Shown here: piece by piece, positions 1-6,677 of the stretch
Position numbering within the stretch: the first letter of the stretch is position 1
Layout of the letters: each line of letters begins with the position of its first letter
Origin: Planctomycetota bacterium
GTDB taxonomy: Bacteria; Planctomycetota; B143-G9
Direction: 5' to 3'
Assembly (NCBI GenBank): GCA_003644275.1
Contig: QNBY01000026.1
Span: 1 to 10,063 of the forward strand
DNA length: 10,063 nucleotides
Translations under genes and position numbers: made by a program
The notes under the pieces: model-generated
Seen by the model: only the letters and a program-made list of their open reading frames with translations
Told to the model about the DNA's origin: nothing
Databases searched by the model: none

Positions 1-838
1 CACGGCGCTCGAGGCCAAGAGCGGCTACGCGCTCGAGACGGAGGGCGAGCTGAAGATGCTGGAGGCCGCGGCGCGCGTCGCGGCCCGCACGCCCCAGATA
101 GTGGAGCACACCTTCCTGGGCGCGCACCTCGTCCCCTACGACTACCGGGGCAGGAAGGCGGAATACGTGAGGCTCGTGGTGGAGGAGATGCTCCCCCGCG
201 CGGCCGAACAGGGCATCGCCCGCTTCAACGACGTGTTCCTGGAATTCAACGCCTTCGACCGGGAGGAGACGCGCCTCATCCTCGAGGAAGGGAAGAAGCT
301 GGGGCTGATTCCGAAGCTCCATGCGGACGAGCTCTCGGACATGGACGGGGCCGCGCTCGCCGTGGAGTTGGGGGCGGCGTCCTGCGATCACCTCGAATAC
401 ACCAACGAGGAAGGCATGAGGGCGCTGGCGCGAAGCGACACCGTGGCCACCCTCATGCCGGGCACCTCGTTCTTCTTGAACCTGCCGTCGCACGCGCCCT
501 TCGGGAAGTTCTACGAACACGGCTGCGCCGTGGCGCTGGCCACCGACTTCAACCCCGGCACGAGCCCCTCCCTCACCATGCAGGGGGCGTTCGCGCTGGG
601 TGTGCTGGCGCTGAGGATGCCGGTGGAGGCGGCGCTGTGCGCGGCCACCGTCAACGGGGCCTTCTCGCTGAGGATACACGACCGGACGGGGAGCATCGAG
701 CCCGGCAAGCGGGCCGACCTGGTGGTGCTCGGCGGAAGCGTCACGGACGTGGCCTACCACTGGGGAGAGAACCACGCGCGGTACGTGGTGTGCGGCGGCC
801 GGAAGGCAGCGGAAGGAGGGAGAATTGTCCTTCAGTGA
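1..838 (+). CDS. hutI: Imidazolonepropionase (HutI), 5'-truncated
   Basis: This enzyme hydrolyses imidazolone-5-propionate to N-formimino-L-glutamate, the third step of histidine degradation in the cytoplasm. The reading frame is open from base 2 to the TGA at 836-838, giving about 278 residues of a family that is usually about 400-420 aa, so the N-terminal third lies upstream of the window. The visible part begins with the family segment T-x-x-E-x-KSGY, followed by TFLGAH and VPYDY. Metal and active-site signatures of the amidohydrolase fold are present: the HADEL histidine (codon 320-322), the DHLEY histidine (codon 389-391) and the aspartate of ATDFNPGTSP (codon 545-547). The two N-terminal histidine metal ligands known for the family fall outside the window. 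The C-terminus ends with the usual G-x-I-x-PGKRADLVVL segment. The internal ATG at 56 is not the start. The gene overlaps the cyclodeaminase gene by 14 nt, which indicates an operon. Confidence 0.96.
   Translation, partial: TALEAKSGYALETEGELKMLEAAARVAARTPQIVEHTFLGAHLVPYDYRGRKAEYVRLVVEEMLPRAAEQGIARFNDVFLEFNAFDREETRLILEEGKKLGLIPKLHADELSDMDGAALAVELGAASCDHLEYTNEEGMRALARSDTVATLMPGTSFFLNLPSHAPFGKFYEHGCAVALATDFNPGTSPSLTMQGAFALGVLALRMPVEAALCAATVNGAFSLRIHDRTGSIEPGKRADLVVLGGSVTDVAYHWGENHARYVVCGGRKAAEGGRIVLQ
811..827 (+). promoter_or_regulatory. Shine-Dalgarno site that selects a TTG start for fchA
   Basis: A strong purine-rich ribosome site (GGAAGGAGGG, 811-820) lies 4 nt before TTG at 825-827. The next in-frame ATG, at 840, would sit about 20 nt from this site, which is too far. 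The TTG is therefore the better start, and it places translation initiation inside the 3' end of hutI, so the two genes are probably translationally coupled. Confidence 0.65.
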
Positions 839-1460
839 GATGACGCTGAACGAGCTTCTGGAGAGATTCGGCTCTTCCTCGCCGACGCCCGGCGGGGGGA
901 GCGCGGCGGCGCTCGCCGCCTCGGTGGGCGCGTCGCTCGACGCCATGGCGGCCAGGCTCACTGCCGGCAAGAAGAGGTTCGCCGACCGCAAGAAGGAGAT
1001 GGAGGCCGCGGCCGGTAAGGCCTCGGGCCTCGCCTCCGAGCTGGAGAGGCTCGTCACCGAGGACGGGAGGGCCTACGACGGCGTGATGCAGGCGTTCAGG
1101 CTCCCGAAGGAGACGGACGAGCAGAAGGCCGAGCGCTCCAAGGCCATACAGGAGGCCACCAAGCGCGCCGCCGAGGTGCCCCTGGAGACCATGAGGAAGG
1201 CCGTCGAGTGCATGGAGACGGGGGTCGCCGTGGCGGCCCGGTGCAATCCCAACTGCGTAACGGACGCGGTCGCCGGCGTGCTGTTGATGGGCGTCGGTGT
1301 GGAGATAGCGAAGCTCAACGTCTGCATAAACCTCGATTCAATAAAGGACGAGGTGTACGCCGCGAGGCTCCGCGAGGAGCTGGCGGACCTGTCCGCCAGG
1401 GGAACGGAGCTCGGCAACGCCGTGAGGCTCGCCTACAACGGCGGCCTCTGCGGAAAGTGA
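825..1460 (+). CDS. fchA: Formimidoyltetrahydrofolate cyclodeaminase (FTCD C-domain type, stand-alone)
   Basis: This enzyme converts 5-formimidoyl-THF to 5,10-methenyl-THF and ammonia, returning the formimino carbon released by histidine breakdown to the folate pool. The product is 211 aa, the usual size of a stand-alone cyclodeaminase, which is mostly helical. The N-terminal family signature [12 protein letters not shown] is at residues 19-30, and the conserved C-terminal helical region [13 protein letters not shown]...NVCINL is present. The glutamate formimidoyltransferase domain, fused to this one in mammalian FTCD, is absent here and must be encoded elsewhere if the pathway runs through folate. 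The start is TTG 825, chosen from the ribosome site; an ATG at 840 would shorten the protein by five residues without losing any motif. The gene overlaps hutI by 14 nt and is followed by hutU after 14 nt, so all three are almost certainly one transcript. Confidence 0.93.
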   Translation: MSFSEMTLNELLERFGSSSPTPGGGSAAALAASVGASLDAMAARLTAGKKRFADRKKEMEAAAGKASGLASELERLVTEDGRAYDGVMQAFRLPKETDEQKAERSKAIQEATKRAAEVPLETMRKAVECMETGVAVAARCNPNCVTDAVAGVLLMGVGVEIAKLNVCINLDSIKDEVYAARLREELADLSARGTELGNAVRLAYNGGLCGK

Positions 1461-1474
1461 AAGGAGGCGACGAG

Positions 1475-3124
1475 ATGGCGAGGGAAATTCACCCCCCGAC
1501 GGGACCGAAACTCAACTGCAAGGGCTGGCTTCAGGAGGCGGCGCTGCGCTGCCTGATGAACAACCTCAGCCCCGAGGTGGCCGAGAAGCCCGACGAACTC
1601 ATAGTTTACGGCGGCAAGGGCAAGGCCGCGCGCAACTGGGAGTGCTTCGACGCGATAGTGCGCTCCCTGAAGGAACTCGAGAACGACGAGACGCTGCTCG
1701 TCCAGTCGGGCAAACCCGTCGGCGTGTTCCGCACGCACCCCGACGCGCCGCGCATTCTCATCGCCAACTCGAACCTCGTGCCCCGCTGGGCGACCTGGGA
1801 GCACTTCAACGAGCTGGAGCGCAAGGGCCTGATGATGTACGGCCAGATGACGGCGGGCTCGTGGATATACATAGGCACGCAGGGCATCCTGCAGGGCACC
1901 TACGAGACGTTCGCCGCGCTGGCCCGCAAGCACTTCGGCGGCAGCCTCAAGGGCAAGATAGTCCTCACGGGCGGCATGGGCGGCATGGGCGGAGCCCAGC
2001 CGCTGGCGGTAACCATGAACGAGGGCGTGATAATAGACGTCGAGGTGGATCCCGAGCGCATCAAGCGCCGCCTCGACACCGGCTACTGCGACGTGATGGA
2101 GACGGACGCGGAGCGGGCGGTGGCCCGCGCCCGCGAGGCGGCGGAGAAGGGCGAAGCGCTTTCCATAGGTCTCGTGGGCAACTGCGCCGACGTGCTCCCG
2201 CGCCTCATCGAGATGGGCTTCACGCCCGACGTCCTCACCGACCAGACCAGCGCGCACGATCCCGTTGACGGCTACGTTCCCGGCGGGATGACGCTCGAGG
2301 AGGCCCGCGACCTGCACGAGCGCGACGTGAAGGCCTACGAGCGGGCCGCGCGCGCCAGCATAGCGCGCCACCTCAAAGCCATGCTCGAGATGATGCGGCG
2401 CGGCGCGATCACCTTCGACTACGGCAACAACATACGCGGCATCGCCAAGGAAGAGGGTGTGGAAGACGCCTTCGCCTTCCCCGGCTTCGTTCCCGCCTAC
2501 ATAAGGCCGCTGTTCTGCGACGGCAGCGGGCCGTTCCGCTGGGTGGCGCTCTCCGGCGACCCCGAGGACATCTACCGCACCGACGAGGCCATACTGGAGG
2601 CGTTCCCCGAGAACGAAAGCCTCGCCCGCTGGATAAGGATGGCGCAGAAGAAGGTGCGCTTCCAGGGCCTTCCGTCGCGCATCTGCTGGCTGAAGTACGG
2701 CGAGCGGGCCAAGATGGGGCTCATCTTCAACGAGCTGGTGGCGAAGGGCGAGGTAGGCGCTCCCATAGTGATAGGGCGCGATCACCTCGACTCCGGCTCG
2801 GTCGCCTCTCCCAATCGCGAGACGGAAGGGATGAGGGACGGCAGCGACGCGGTGTCCGACTGGCCGCTTCTGAACGTCATGCTGAACGCGGTGGCGGGCG
2901 CGAGCTGGGTGTCCTTCCACCACGGCGGCGGCGTGGGCATGGGCTACTCGCAGCACGCCGGCATGGTGGTGGTGGCCGACGGCACCCCCGAAGCGGCGGT
3001 CCGCCTGAAGCGGGTGCTCACCACCGATCCCGGCACCGGCATAATGAGGCACGCCGACGCGGGCTACCCGGAGGCGATAGAGGCCGCCAAGCGGCACGGC
3101 ATAAAGATACCGATGCTTCCCTGA
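1475..3124 (+). CDS. hutU: Urocanate hydratase (urocanase, HutU)
   Basis: Urocanase hydrates urocanate to imidazolone-5-propionate using tightly bound NAD+ as an electrophile, the second step of histidine catabolism. The product is 549 aa, close to the usual length of about 555. The glycine-rich NAD-binding stretch [13 protein letters not shown] begins at residue 166. The signature [10 protein letters not shown] contains Cys404, which corresponds to the active-site cysteine (Cys410 in Pseudomonas putida). Other family segments seen are [45 protein letters not shown] and [17 protein letters not shown] near the C-terminus. The start is ATG 1475, placed 7 nt after a perfect AAGGAGG (1461-1467); the frame is open further upstream, but that part runs through fchA. 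The protein starts at [10 protein letters not shown], as expected for the family. Gene order hutI-fchA-hutU puts consecutive pathway steps in one operon. Confidence 0.98.
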   Translation: MAREIHPPTGPKLNCKGWLQEAALRCLMNNLSPEVAEKPDELIVYGGKGKAARNWECFDAIVRSLKELENDETLLVQSGKPVGVFRTHPDAPRILIANSNLVPRWATWEHFNELERKGLMMYGQMTAGSWIYIGTQGILQGTYETFAALARKHFGGSLKGKIVLTGGMGGMGGAQPLAVTMNEGVIIDVEVDPERIKRRLDTGYCDVMETDAERAVARAREAAEKGEALSIGLVGNCADVLPRLIEMGFTPDVLTDQTSAHDPVDGYVPGGMTLEEARDLHERDVKAYERAARASIARHLKAMLEMMRRGAITFDYGNNIRGIAKEEGVEDAFAFPGFVPAYIRPLFCDGSGPFRWVALSGDPEDIYRTDEAILEAFPENESLARWIRMAQKKVRFQGLPSRICWLKYGERAKMGLIFNELVAKGEVGAPIVIGRDHLDSGSVASPNRETEGMRDGSDAVSDWPLLNVMLNAVAGASWVSFHHGGGVGMGYSQHAGMVVVADGTPEAAVRLKRVLTTDPGTGIMRHADAGYPEAIEAAKRHGIKIPMLP

Positions 3125-3148
3125 CCGGATTCGCAGGAAGGAAGAAGC

Positions 3149-4687
3149 ATGAAGCGAGCGATATTCACGGCCGCGGCCATCGCGGTCGCGGCGGTGATAG
3201 CATGGAACGCCTGGCTGGCGTTCCGCCTGATGACCGCTCCCGCGCCGAGCGGCGGCGCGCCGTCGGCGTCCTCTTCCTCCGCCGCTCCCGCGACCGCGCA
3301 GGCGGCCGCCTCCCCCTCCCCTTCCCCCTCGGCCTCCGTCCCCGCGAGCTCTCCGCCGCCCCTGCAGGGAGGCGAGCGAGAGGAATTCACCCGTTTCTTC
3401 CTCGTCAGCGAGGTGGCTCTCCACCTGTCGCTGCGCCGCGAGATGTTCGGGCAGGCGGGCGGCGCCGCGGCCCTGGCGGCCCTGGCGGGCCTGGACGAAG
3501 GGGCCGTGGAGAAGATGCTCGGGGCGGCGGAGCTCGTGGAGGTGATCGAGACCCCGGCGGGCGGAAGGTACGCCTGCTTCCACTTCGACGGCGAAGCCTC
3601 CGACGCGCTGGCGAAGATGGGACTGGGGGCGGACAACATGAGGGGGCTCGTGGCTCTGGAGGGCGGACGCGCCTGGTTCGCGAGCGGAGGCGAGCCCGTC
3701 ATGCGCATGAGGCGCAACGACTTCATACCGGAGGGCAAGGGAAGCTACCGCGACGAGGTGGGAGACGTCTCGCCCTATCCCTTCTTCTTCAGAGCGACGC
3801 GCGAGCGGCTGGACTTCGGTGCCCTGCCCTTCTTCGCCGATCTCGCCGCGCGCGGCAGCGAGGTCAGGGTGTCCTTCTCGGGCGGCGTGAGCAAGGCCGC
3901 GGTGAAATGGGCGGATCCCCCCGAATGGGTGGGCTCGCTGGAGGTAGGGCCGGACATGCGGAAGGTGGGCTTCGCGGAGGTCAGCGCCCGCTTCTTCGTC
4001 GAGGTCTCCACCGCGGGAGGGAAGGCGGCCGGAAAGGTGGCCGGAGTGCTCGCGGCCGTGCTCGGCGGCGGAAAGGCCGACGAGTTCGCCCGTGACTTCG
4101 AACGCAACACCGGCATGAGCCCCGCCGAGATGGCGGAGCGGTTCTGCGGCGGCCGCATCTTCGCCTGGCAGCCCGACGGCACCGAGGAGAGCGACGAGAT
4201 GGTGTTCGGCTTCGAGCTGGAGCGCGGCCGGACGGTGGAGGATCTCATAGAGGCGATGAAGTCCGGGGAGGCCTTCGGCGGCGAAGATCCGCTCGTGATG
4301 GTGTACCGGGGGCGCAAGATATTTTTCAAAGACGACGGAGGCGAGCCCGGTTTCAGCGTCGGCCTGCTGGACGGCGTCGTGCTTATCTCTGGCAGCAACG
4401 AATCCCTCAGGCGCGCCGTGGACGTTCGGAGGCAGGGAGAGGGGGATTTCCCGTTCCTGCCGCCCGCGCTCGTGGGCGAGGGGGACGCTAAGGCCCCGGT
4501 GCTGGTCCACCTGTTCCGCGGTACGGCGGGCGTCCCGGAATGGCTCTTCGGCTCCGGTCCCCGGGCGGAGGAAGTATGGCTCGCGCTGGCCTTCAAGCGC
4601 AGGTGGTTCGAGGTCAGGACGTTGCTTCCCCCCACCCTCTACCTTCCCGCCCTTCTGCGGGAAGCCGCGCGCAACGTTCGGCCGTGA
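3149..4687 (+). CDS. Membrane-anchored protein of unknown function, 512 aa
   Basis: I do not recognise the family with confidence. The N-terminus (MKR, then hydrophobic residues 4-25) looks like an uncleaved signal anchor. It is followed by a low-complexity Ala/Pro/Ser linker (residues 29-75, including SPSPSPSAS). A soluble domain of about 430 aa, presumably outside the cytoplasmic membrane, makes up the rest. This domain is rich in alternating beta and helix segments. Two stretches, LEGGRAWFASGGEPV and VGLLDGVVLISGSNESLRRAV, resemble the 'variable displayed, then per-item check' strands of DUF3352-like proteins of envelope or unknown role; this is only a resemblance. No catalytic motif is evident. 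The start ATG 3149 follows AGGAAGGAAG (3135-3144). The 24-nt gap to hutU suggests read-through from the hut operon, though a function in histidine use cannot be inferred. Codon usage matches the neighbours. Confidence 0.85.
   Translation: MKRAIFTAAAIAVAAVIAWNAWLAFRLMTAPAPSGGAPSASSSSAAPATAQAAASPSPSPSASVPASSPPPLQGGEREEFTRFFLVSEVALHLSLRREMFGQAGGAAALAALAGLDEGAVEKMLGAAELVEVIETPAGGRYACFHFDGEASDALAKMGLGADNMRGLVALEGGRAWFASGGEPVMRMRRNDFIPEGKGSYRDEVGDVSPYPFFFRATRERLDFGALPFFADLAARGSEVRVSFSGGVSKAAVKWADPPEWVGSLEVGPDMRKVGFAEVSARFFVEVSTAGGKAAGKVAGVLAAVLGGGKADEFARDFERNTGMSPAEMAERFCGGRIFAWQPDGTEESDEMVFGFELERGRTVEDLIEAMKSGEAFGGEDPLVMVYRGRKIFFKDDGGEPGFSVGLLDGVVLISGSNESLRRAVDVRRQGEGDFPFLPPALVGEGDAKAPVLVHLFRGTAGVPEWLFGSGPRAEEVWLALAFKRRWFEVRTLLPPTLYLPALLREAARNVRP
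4643..4664 (+). other. Perfect 8-bp hairpin at the end of the 512-aa gene
   Basis: CTTCCCGC (4643-4650) and GCGGGAAG (4657-4664) form a perfect inverted repeat around a 6-nt loop. It lies inside the last codons of the membrane-anchored gene and has no T-run after it, so it is not a standard intrinsic terminator. In the transcript it could stabilise the upstream message or affect the expression ratio with the lipoprotein gene, or it could be chance in GC-rich coding DNA. Confidence 0.3.
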
Positions 4688-4716
4688 GGCAATACGACTC
4701 TTTCGGAGGACAGTAC

Positions 4717-5436
4717 ATGAAGCCGACTCTCGCCGCCATAGCCGTGTTTCTGTTGTCGTCGCTCTGCGTCGCCTGCGGCGGGAGCGGAAGCGGAGGGGAC
4801 GGAACCGCGGAAGTTCCCCCCCTGGAGCTCGTCAGCCCTACCGAGGACGTCACGGTGGCGCGCGGCGAGAAGGTGCTGTTCGAGGCCGTGATGAGCGAGC
4901 CCGACCGCTATACCTCCGTGGAGTTCTACTACGACGAGGACGCGGAGTGGGACAACGGCAACGAGCACGCCGCGGCCTTCGCCCTGCCCGCCGCTTCCTT
5001 CACCGCGGAATGGGACACGGTCGCCGTGAACCCGGGAGAGTATCGGATAGCCGTGGTGGTGTACCAGGAAGGGGTACGTTCGATAGGCTACGCCGACTTC
5101 ACCGTCACGGTGACCGGCGACGAGCTGTTCACCCTCACGAGCCCGGCGGAGGACGTCACGCTGAGGGCGGGGGAATCCATGCACATAGAGGGGGAGCTGC
5201 ACTCGGAGGGGTTCGTGAAGGTGGAGTTCATGCTGGACCCGGACTCGCAATGGGGCAACGGCAACGAGTTCACCATCGCGGAGTTCGAACCGGACGACAT
5301 CAGCGGGGATTGGTCGAGCGAGGGGACGGAGGCGGGAAGTTACACCCTGGTCATCGTGCTCTACAGGGAGCACGACCGCTTCATAGGGTACACCGACAGG
5401 ACGGTGACGGTGGAACCCGGCACTCTGCCGGAATGA
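4717..5436 (+). CDS. Putative lipoprotein with two tandem beta-sandwich-like repeats
   Basis: A 239-aa secreted protein of unknown function. Residues 1-19 form a signal peptide (MKP, hydrophobic core LAAIAVFLLSSL), ending in CVA-C20 followed by GGSGSGG. That fits a lipobox with an unusual Cys at -3, so lipidation at Cys20 is likely but not certain. After a Gly/Ser spacer come two homologous repeats, residues about 36-133 and 138-233. They share SP[TA]EDVT near the start, V-E-F followed by D-x-D-x-x-W-x-NGNE in the middle, an EW/DW segment, G-x-Y-x-[IL]-x-[VI]-V-x-Y, IGY and a closing TVTV strand. The pattern suggests Ig-like or other beta-sandwich domains on the cell surface or in the periplasm. 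The start ATG 4717 lies 6 nt after GGAGGA (4705-4710); upstream in-frame ATG codons fall inside the preceding gene in another frame and lack a signal peptide. It is probably co-transcribed with the preceding gene (29-nt gap). Confidence 0.88.
   Translation: MKPTLAAIAVFLLSSLCVACGGSGSGGDGTAEVPPLELVSPTEDVTVARGEKVLFEAVMSEPDRYTSVEFYYDEDAEWDNGNEHAAAFALPAASFTAEWDTVAVNPGEYRIAVVVYQEGVRSIGYADFTVTVTGDELFTLTSPAEDVTLRAGESMHIEGELHSEGFVKVEFMLDPDSQWGNGNEFTIAEFEPDDISGDWSSEGTEAGSYTLVIVLYREHDRFIGYTDRTVTVEPGTLPE
4773..5415 (+). repeat. Tandem protein-domain duplication inside the lipoprotein
   Basis: Two copies of a roughly 98-residue unit are offset by 100-102 residues: SPTEDVT at 40 against SPAEDVT at 142, NGNE at 80 against 181, IGY at 123 against 223. 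Identity is moderate at protein level and low at DNA level, so the duplication is old. Confidence 0.8.
5417..5431. terminator. GC-rich hairpin at the convergent junction of lipoprotein and FHA genes
   Basis: CCGGCA (5417-5422), loop CTC, TGCCGG (5426-5431) is a perfect 6-bp inverted repeat just before the lipoprotein stop codon and 9 nt beyond the stop of the opposing FHA gene. There is only a weak T-run on the plus strand (CATTT, 5441-5445) and none on the minus strand. A second, AT-richer stem (GAAGAAG 5476-5482 with CTTCTTC 5488-5494, followed by TTCTCTATCCTT) lies 40 nt into the FHA gene on the plus-strand reading. Either could slow polymerase; neither is a textbook terminator. Confidence 0.35.
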
Positions 5437-5439
5437 ACC

Positions 5440-6576
5440 TCATTTGCCCAGGCCGAACAACCTGAGCAGCCAGCGGAAGAAGCCGCCCTTCTTCTTCTCT
5501 ATCCTTATGATTCTCGATTCCTCCGGCACGTCGCGCCTGCAATACAGGGAGATGCGGCCGAGAAGTATCTCGTCTCCCGGCCTGAGCACCCGCGCGGTCA
5601 CGACCTTCTCCAGATTGACGAAGACGCCGGAGGCCCCGCCGGCATCCTCCACGGTGAGGGAATAACCGTCGAAGGAGAAGAGCGCGTGTTTGGCGGAGAC
5701 GCTGGGGTCGTCTATCGCCACGTCGCAGGACGGATCCCGGCCCACCAGCACCGAACCCTTCGGCACGTGGAAGCGTTTTTCCTTTCCGCCGAGCTTGTAA
5801 ACGAGGATGAAATGGCTCTTTTCGGCGGCCAGGCCGGAGGGCGCGGGGACGGATGCGGTCCGCGGAGCGGCCGGCTTGGGGGCCGGAGAAAGGGGCGGCG
5901 TGGGAGCGGAGGGCGCGGGAGCCTTGCCCTTCTTTCCCAGCACCTCGGACATGTCCACGAAAGAAGTGGCCTCGGCGGCGGGCGGTTCGGCCGCGCCTTT
6001 CTTCCCGAGCACTTCGGACATGTCCACGAACGAGGTGGCCTCGGCGGCCGGAGGGGCCGGGGCGTCGGAACCCTTGAGAACCTGGGACATGTCCACGAAC
6101 GAGGTGGCCTCCCCTGCGGGCGGGCCGCCTTCCTTCCCTATCACCTGGGACATGTCCACGAAGGAAGTAGCCTCGGCCTGGGGAGGTTCCTCTCCGCCCA
6201 CGACGGAGGACATGTCTATGAAAGCCGTGGCCTCTCCTGCGGCGGCGGGGGGCTCGACCGAAGGCGAAGGCGCCGCGGTCTCCGGTTGGGGAGCGACGAA
6301 GACGAACTCCACGTCGGCGATCCGGATGCGGTCCCCGGCCTTCAGGTCGCGGGCGATGATCAACTCGCCGTTCACCCTCGTCCCGTTGGCGGACCCCAGG
6401 TCCTTTATGGTTACCTTGTCCGATTTCGCGATTATCTCGGATTGGTGGCGGGAAACTCCCGGTGCATGAATGATGATGTCGTTGTCGTCGGCGCGGCCTA
6501 TCAGGAGCCTGTCAGTCAGCACGTATTCCCTTCCCGCGACGGACGGGGACAGTCCGACGATTTTGTACCCTTCCAT
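5440..6576 (-). CDS. Double FHA-domain protein with a repeated threonine-motif linker
   Basis: A 378-aa cytoplasmic protein predicted to bind phosphothreonine peptides. FHA domain 1 spans residues about 5-95, with GR (27-28), SRHQ (42-45), the NGT motif (64-66) and N69-G70. FHA domain 2 spans about 256-348, with GR (279-280), S294-A-K-H297, and ASG-V where NGT is expected, then N321. Between them is a Pro/Ala-rich linker carrying five copies of EAT[SA]F[VI]DMS-x-V, with threonines at 117, 137, 158, 181 and 204. The C-terminus (residues about 355-378) is a basic, aromatic segment, KKKGGFFRWLLRLFGLGK, that could form an amphipathic helix. No kinase, enzyme or transmembrane domain is fused to it. 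It looks like an adaptor acting with Ser/Thr kinases, but no such kinase is in the window. The start ATG 6576 has AGGAGG 4 nt upstream (6581-6586). Its stop lies 3 nt from the lipoprotein stop. Confidence 0.93.
   Translation of the reverse strand: MEGYKIVGLSPSVAGREYVLTDRLLIGRADDNDIIIHAPGVSRHQSEIIAKSDKVTIKDLGSANGTRVNGELIIARDLKAGDRIRIADVEFVFVAPQPETAAPSPSVEPPAAAGEATAFIDMSSVVGGEEPPQAEATSFVDMSQVIGKEGGPPAGEATSFVDMSQVLKGSDAPAPPAAEATSFVDMSEVLGKKGAAEPPAAEATSFVDMSEVLGKKGKAPAPSAPTPPLSPAPKPAAPRTASVPAPSGLAAEKSHFILVYKLGGKEKRFHVPKGSVLVGRDPSCDVAIDDPSVSAKHALFSFDGYSLTVEDAGGASGVFVNLEKVVTARVLRPGDEILLGRISLYCRRDVPEESRIIRIEKKKGGFFRWLLRLFGLGK
5941..6242 (-). repeat. Five tandem linker repeats encoding EAT[SA]F[VI]DMS
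   Basis: Five imperfect DNA repeats, each holding a conserved core seen on the plus strand as GACATGTCCACGAA or a close variant. They lie near 5949, 6018, 6087, 6150 and 6209, spaced 60-69 nt apart. The copy near 6209 (first in the protein) is the most divergent, reading EATAFIDMSSV; the two nearest the C-terminus are almost identical (EATSFVDMSEVLGKKG), which suggests recent duplication or conversion. Spacing stays a multiple of three, so the frame is kept. Confidence 0.9.
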
Positions 6577-6677
6577 GTGGCCTCCTATGCGATTATTGTG
6601 GCAGAGATAAACCTTTTGTCAAGCGACCTCTTTCGCCTTTCGGAAATGGAGGTAAAATCGGAACGCGAGGAGGTGCG
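6577..6677. promoter_or_regulatory. Divergent promoter region between FHA and MscS genes
   Basis: This 101-bp gap is the longest stretch without a gene and is visibly more AT-rich than its surroundings. On the minus strand a consensus -35 TTGACA (plus coordinates 6617-6622) is followed after 19 nt by AATAAT (6592-6597), a 5/6 match to the -10 box. The start of transcription would then be close to 6585, leaving an unusually short leader that begins within the ribosome site. On the plus strand, TAAAAT (6653-6658) could be a -10 box for the channel gene, but I see no good -35 before it. AGGAGGTG (6668-6675) is a perfect Shine-Dalgarno for the channel gene. Confidence 0.5.

Noticed and set aside
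1433..4510. A 1025-codon open frame on the minus strand
   Set aside because: It lies antisense to hutU and the 512-aa gene, has low-complexity His/Arg/Ala-rich content, and no recognisable domain; it is an effect of GC-rich codon positions.
4540..4716. Longer start for the lipoprotein gene at 4540
   Set aside because: That stretch overlaps the preceding gene and would put the signal peptide in mid-protein; ATG 4717 has a good ribosome site and a signal peptide.
6631..6658. Plus-strand promoter for the channel gene (TTTCGC, 16 nt, TAAAAT)
   Set aside because: The -10 box is acceptable (5/6) but the -35 matches only 2/6, so I list it only inside the intergenic entry.
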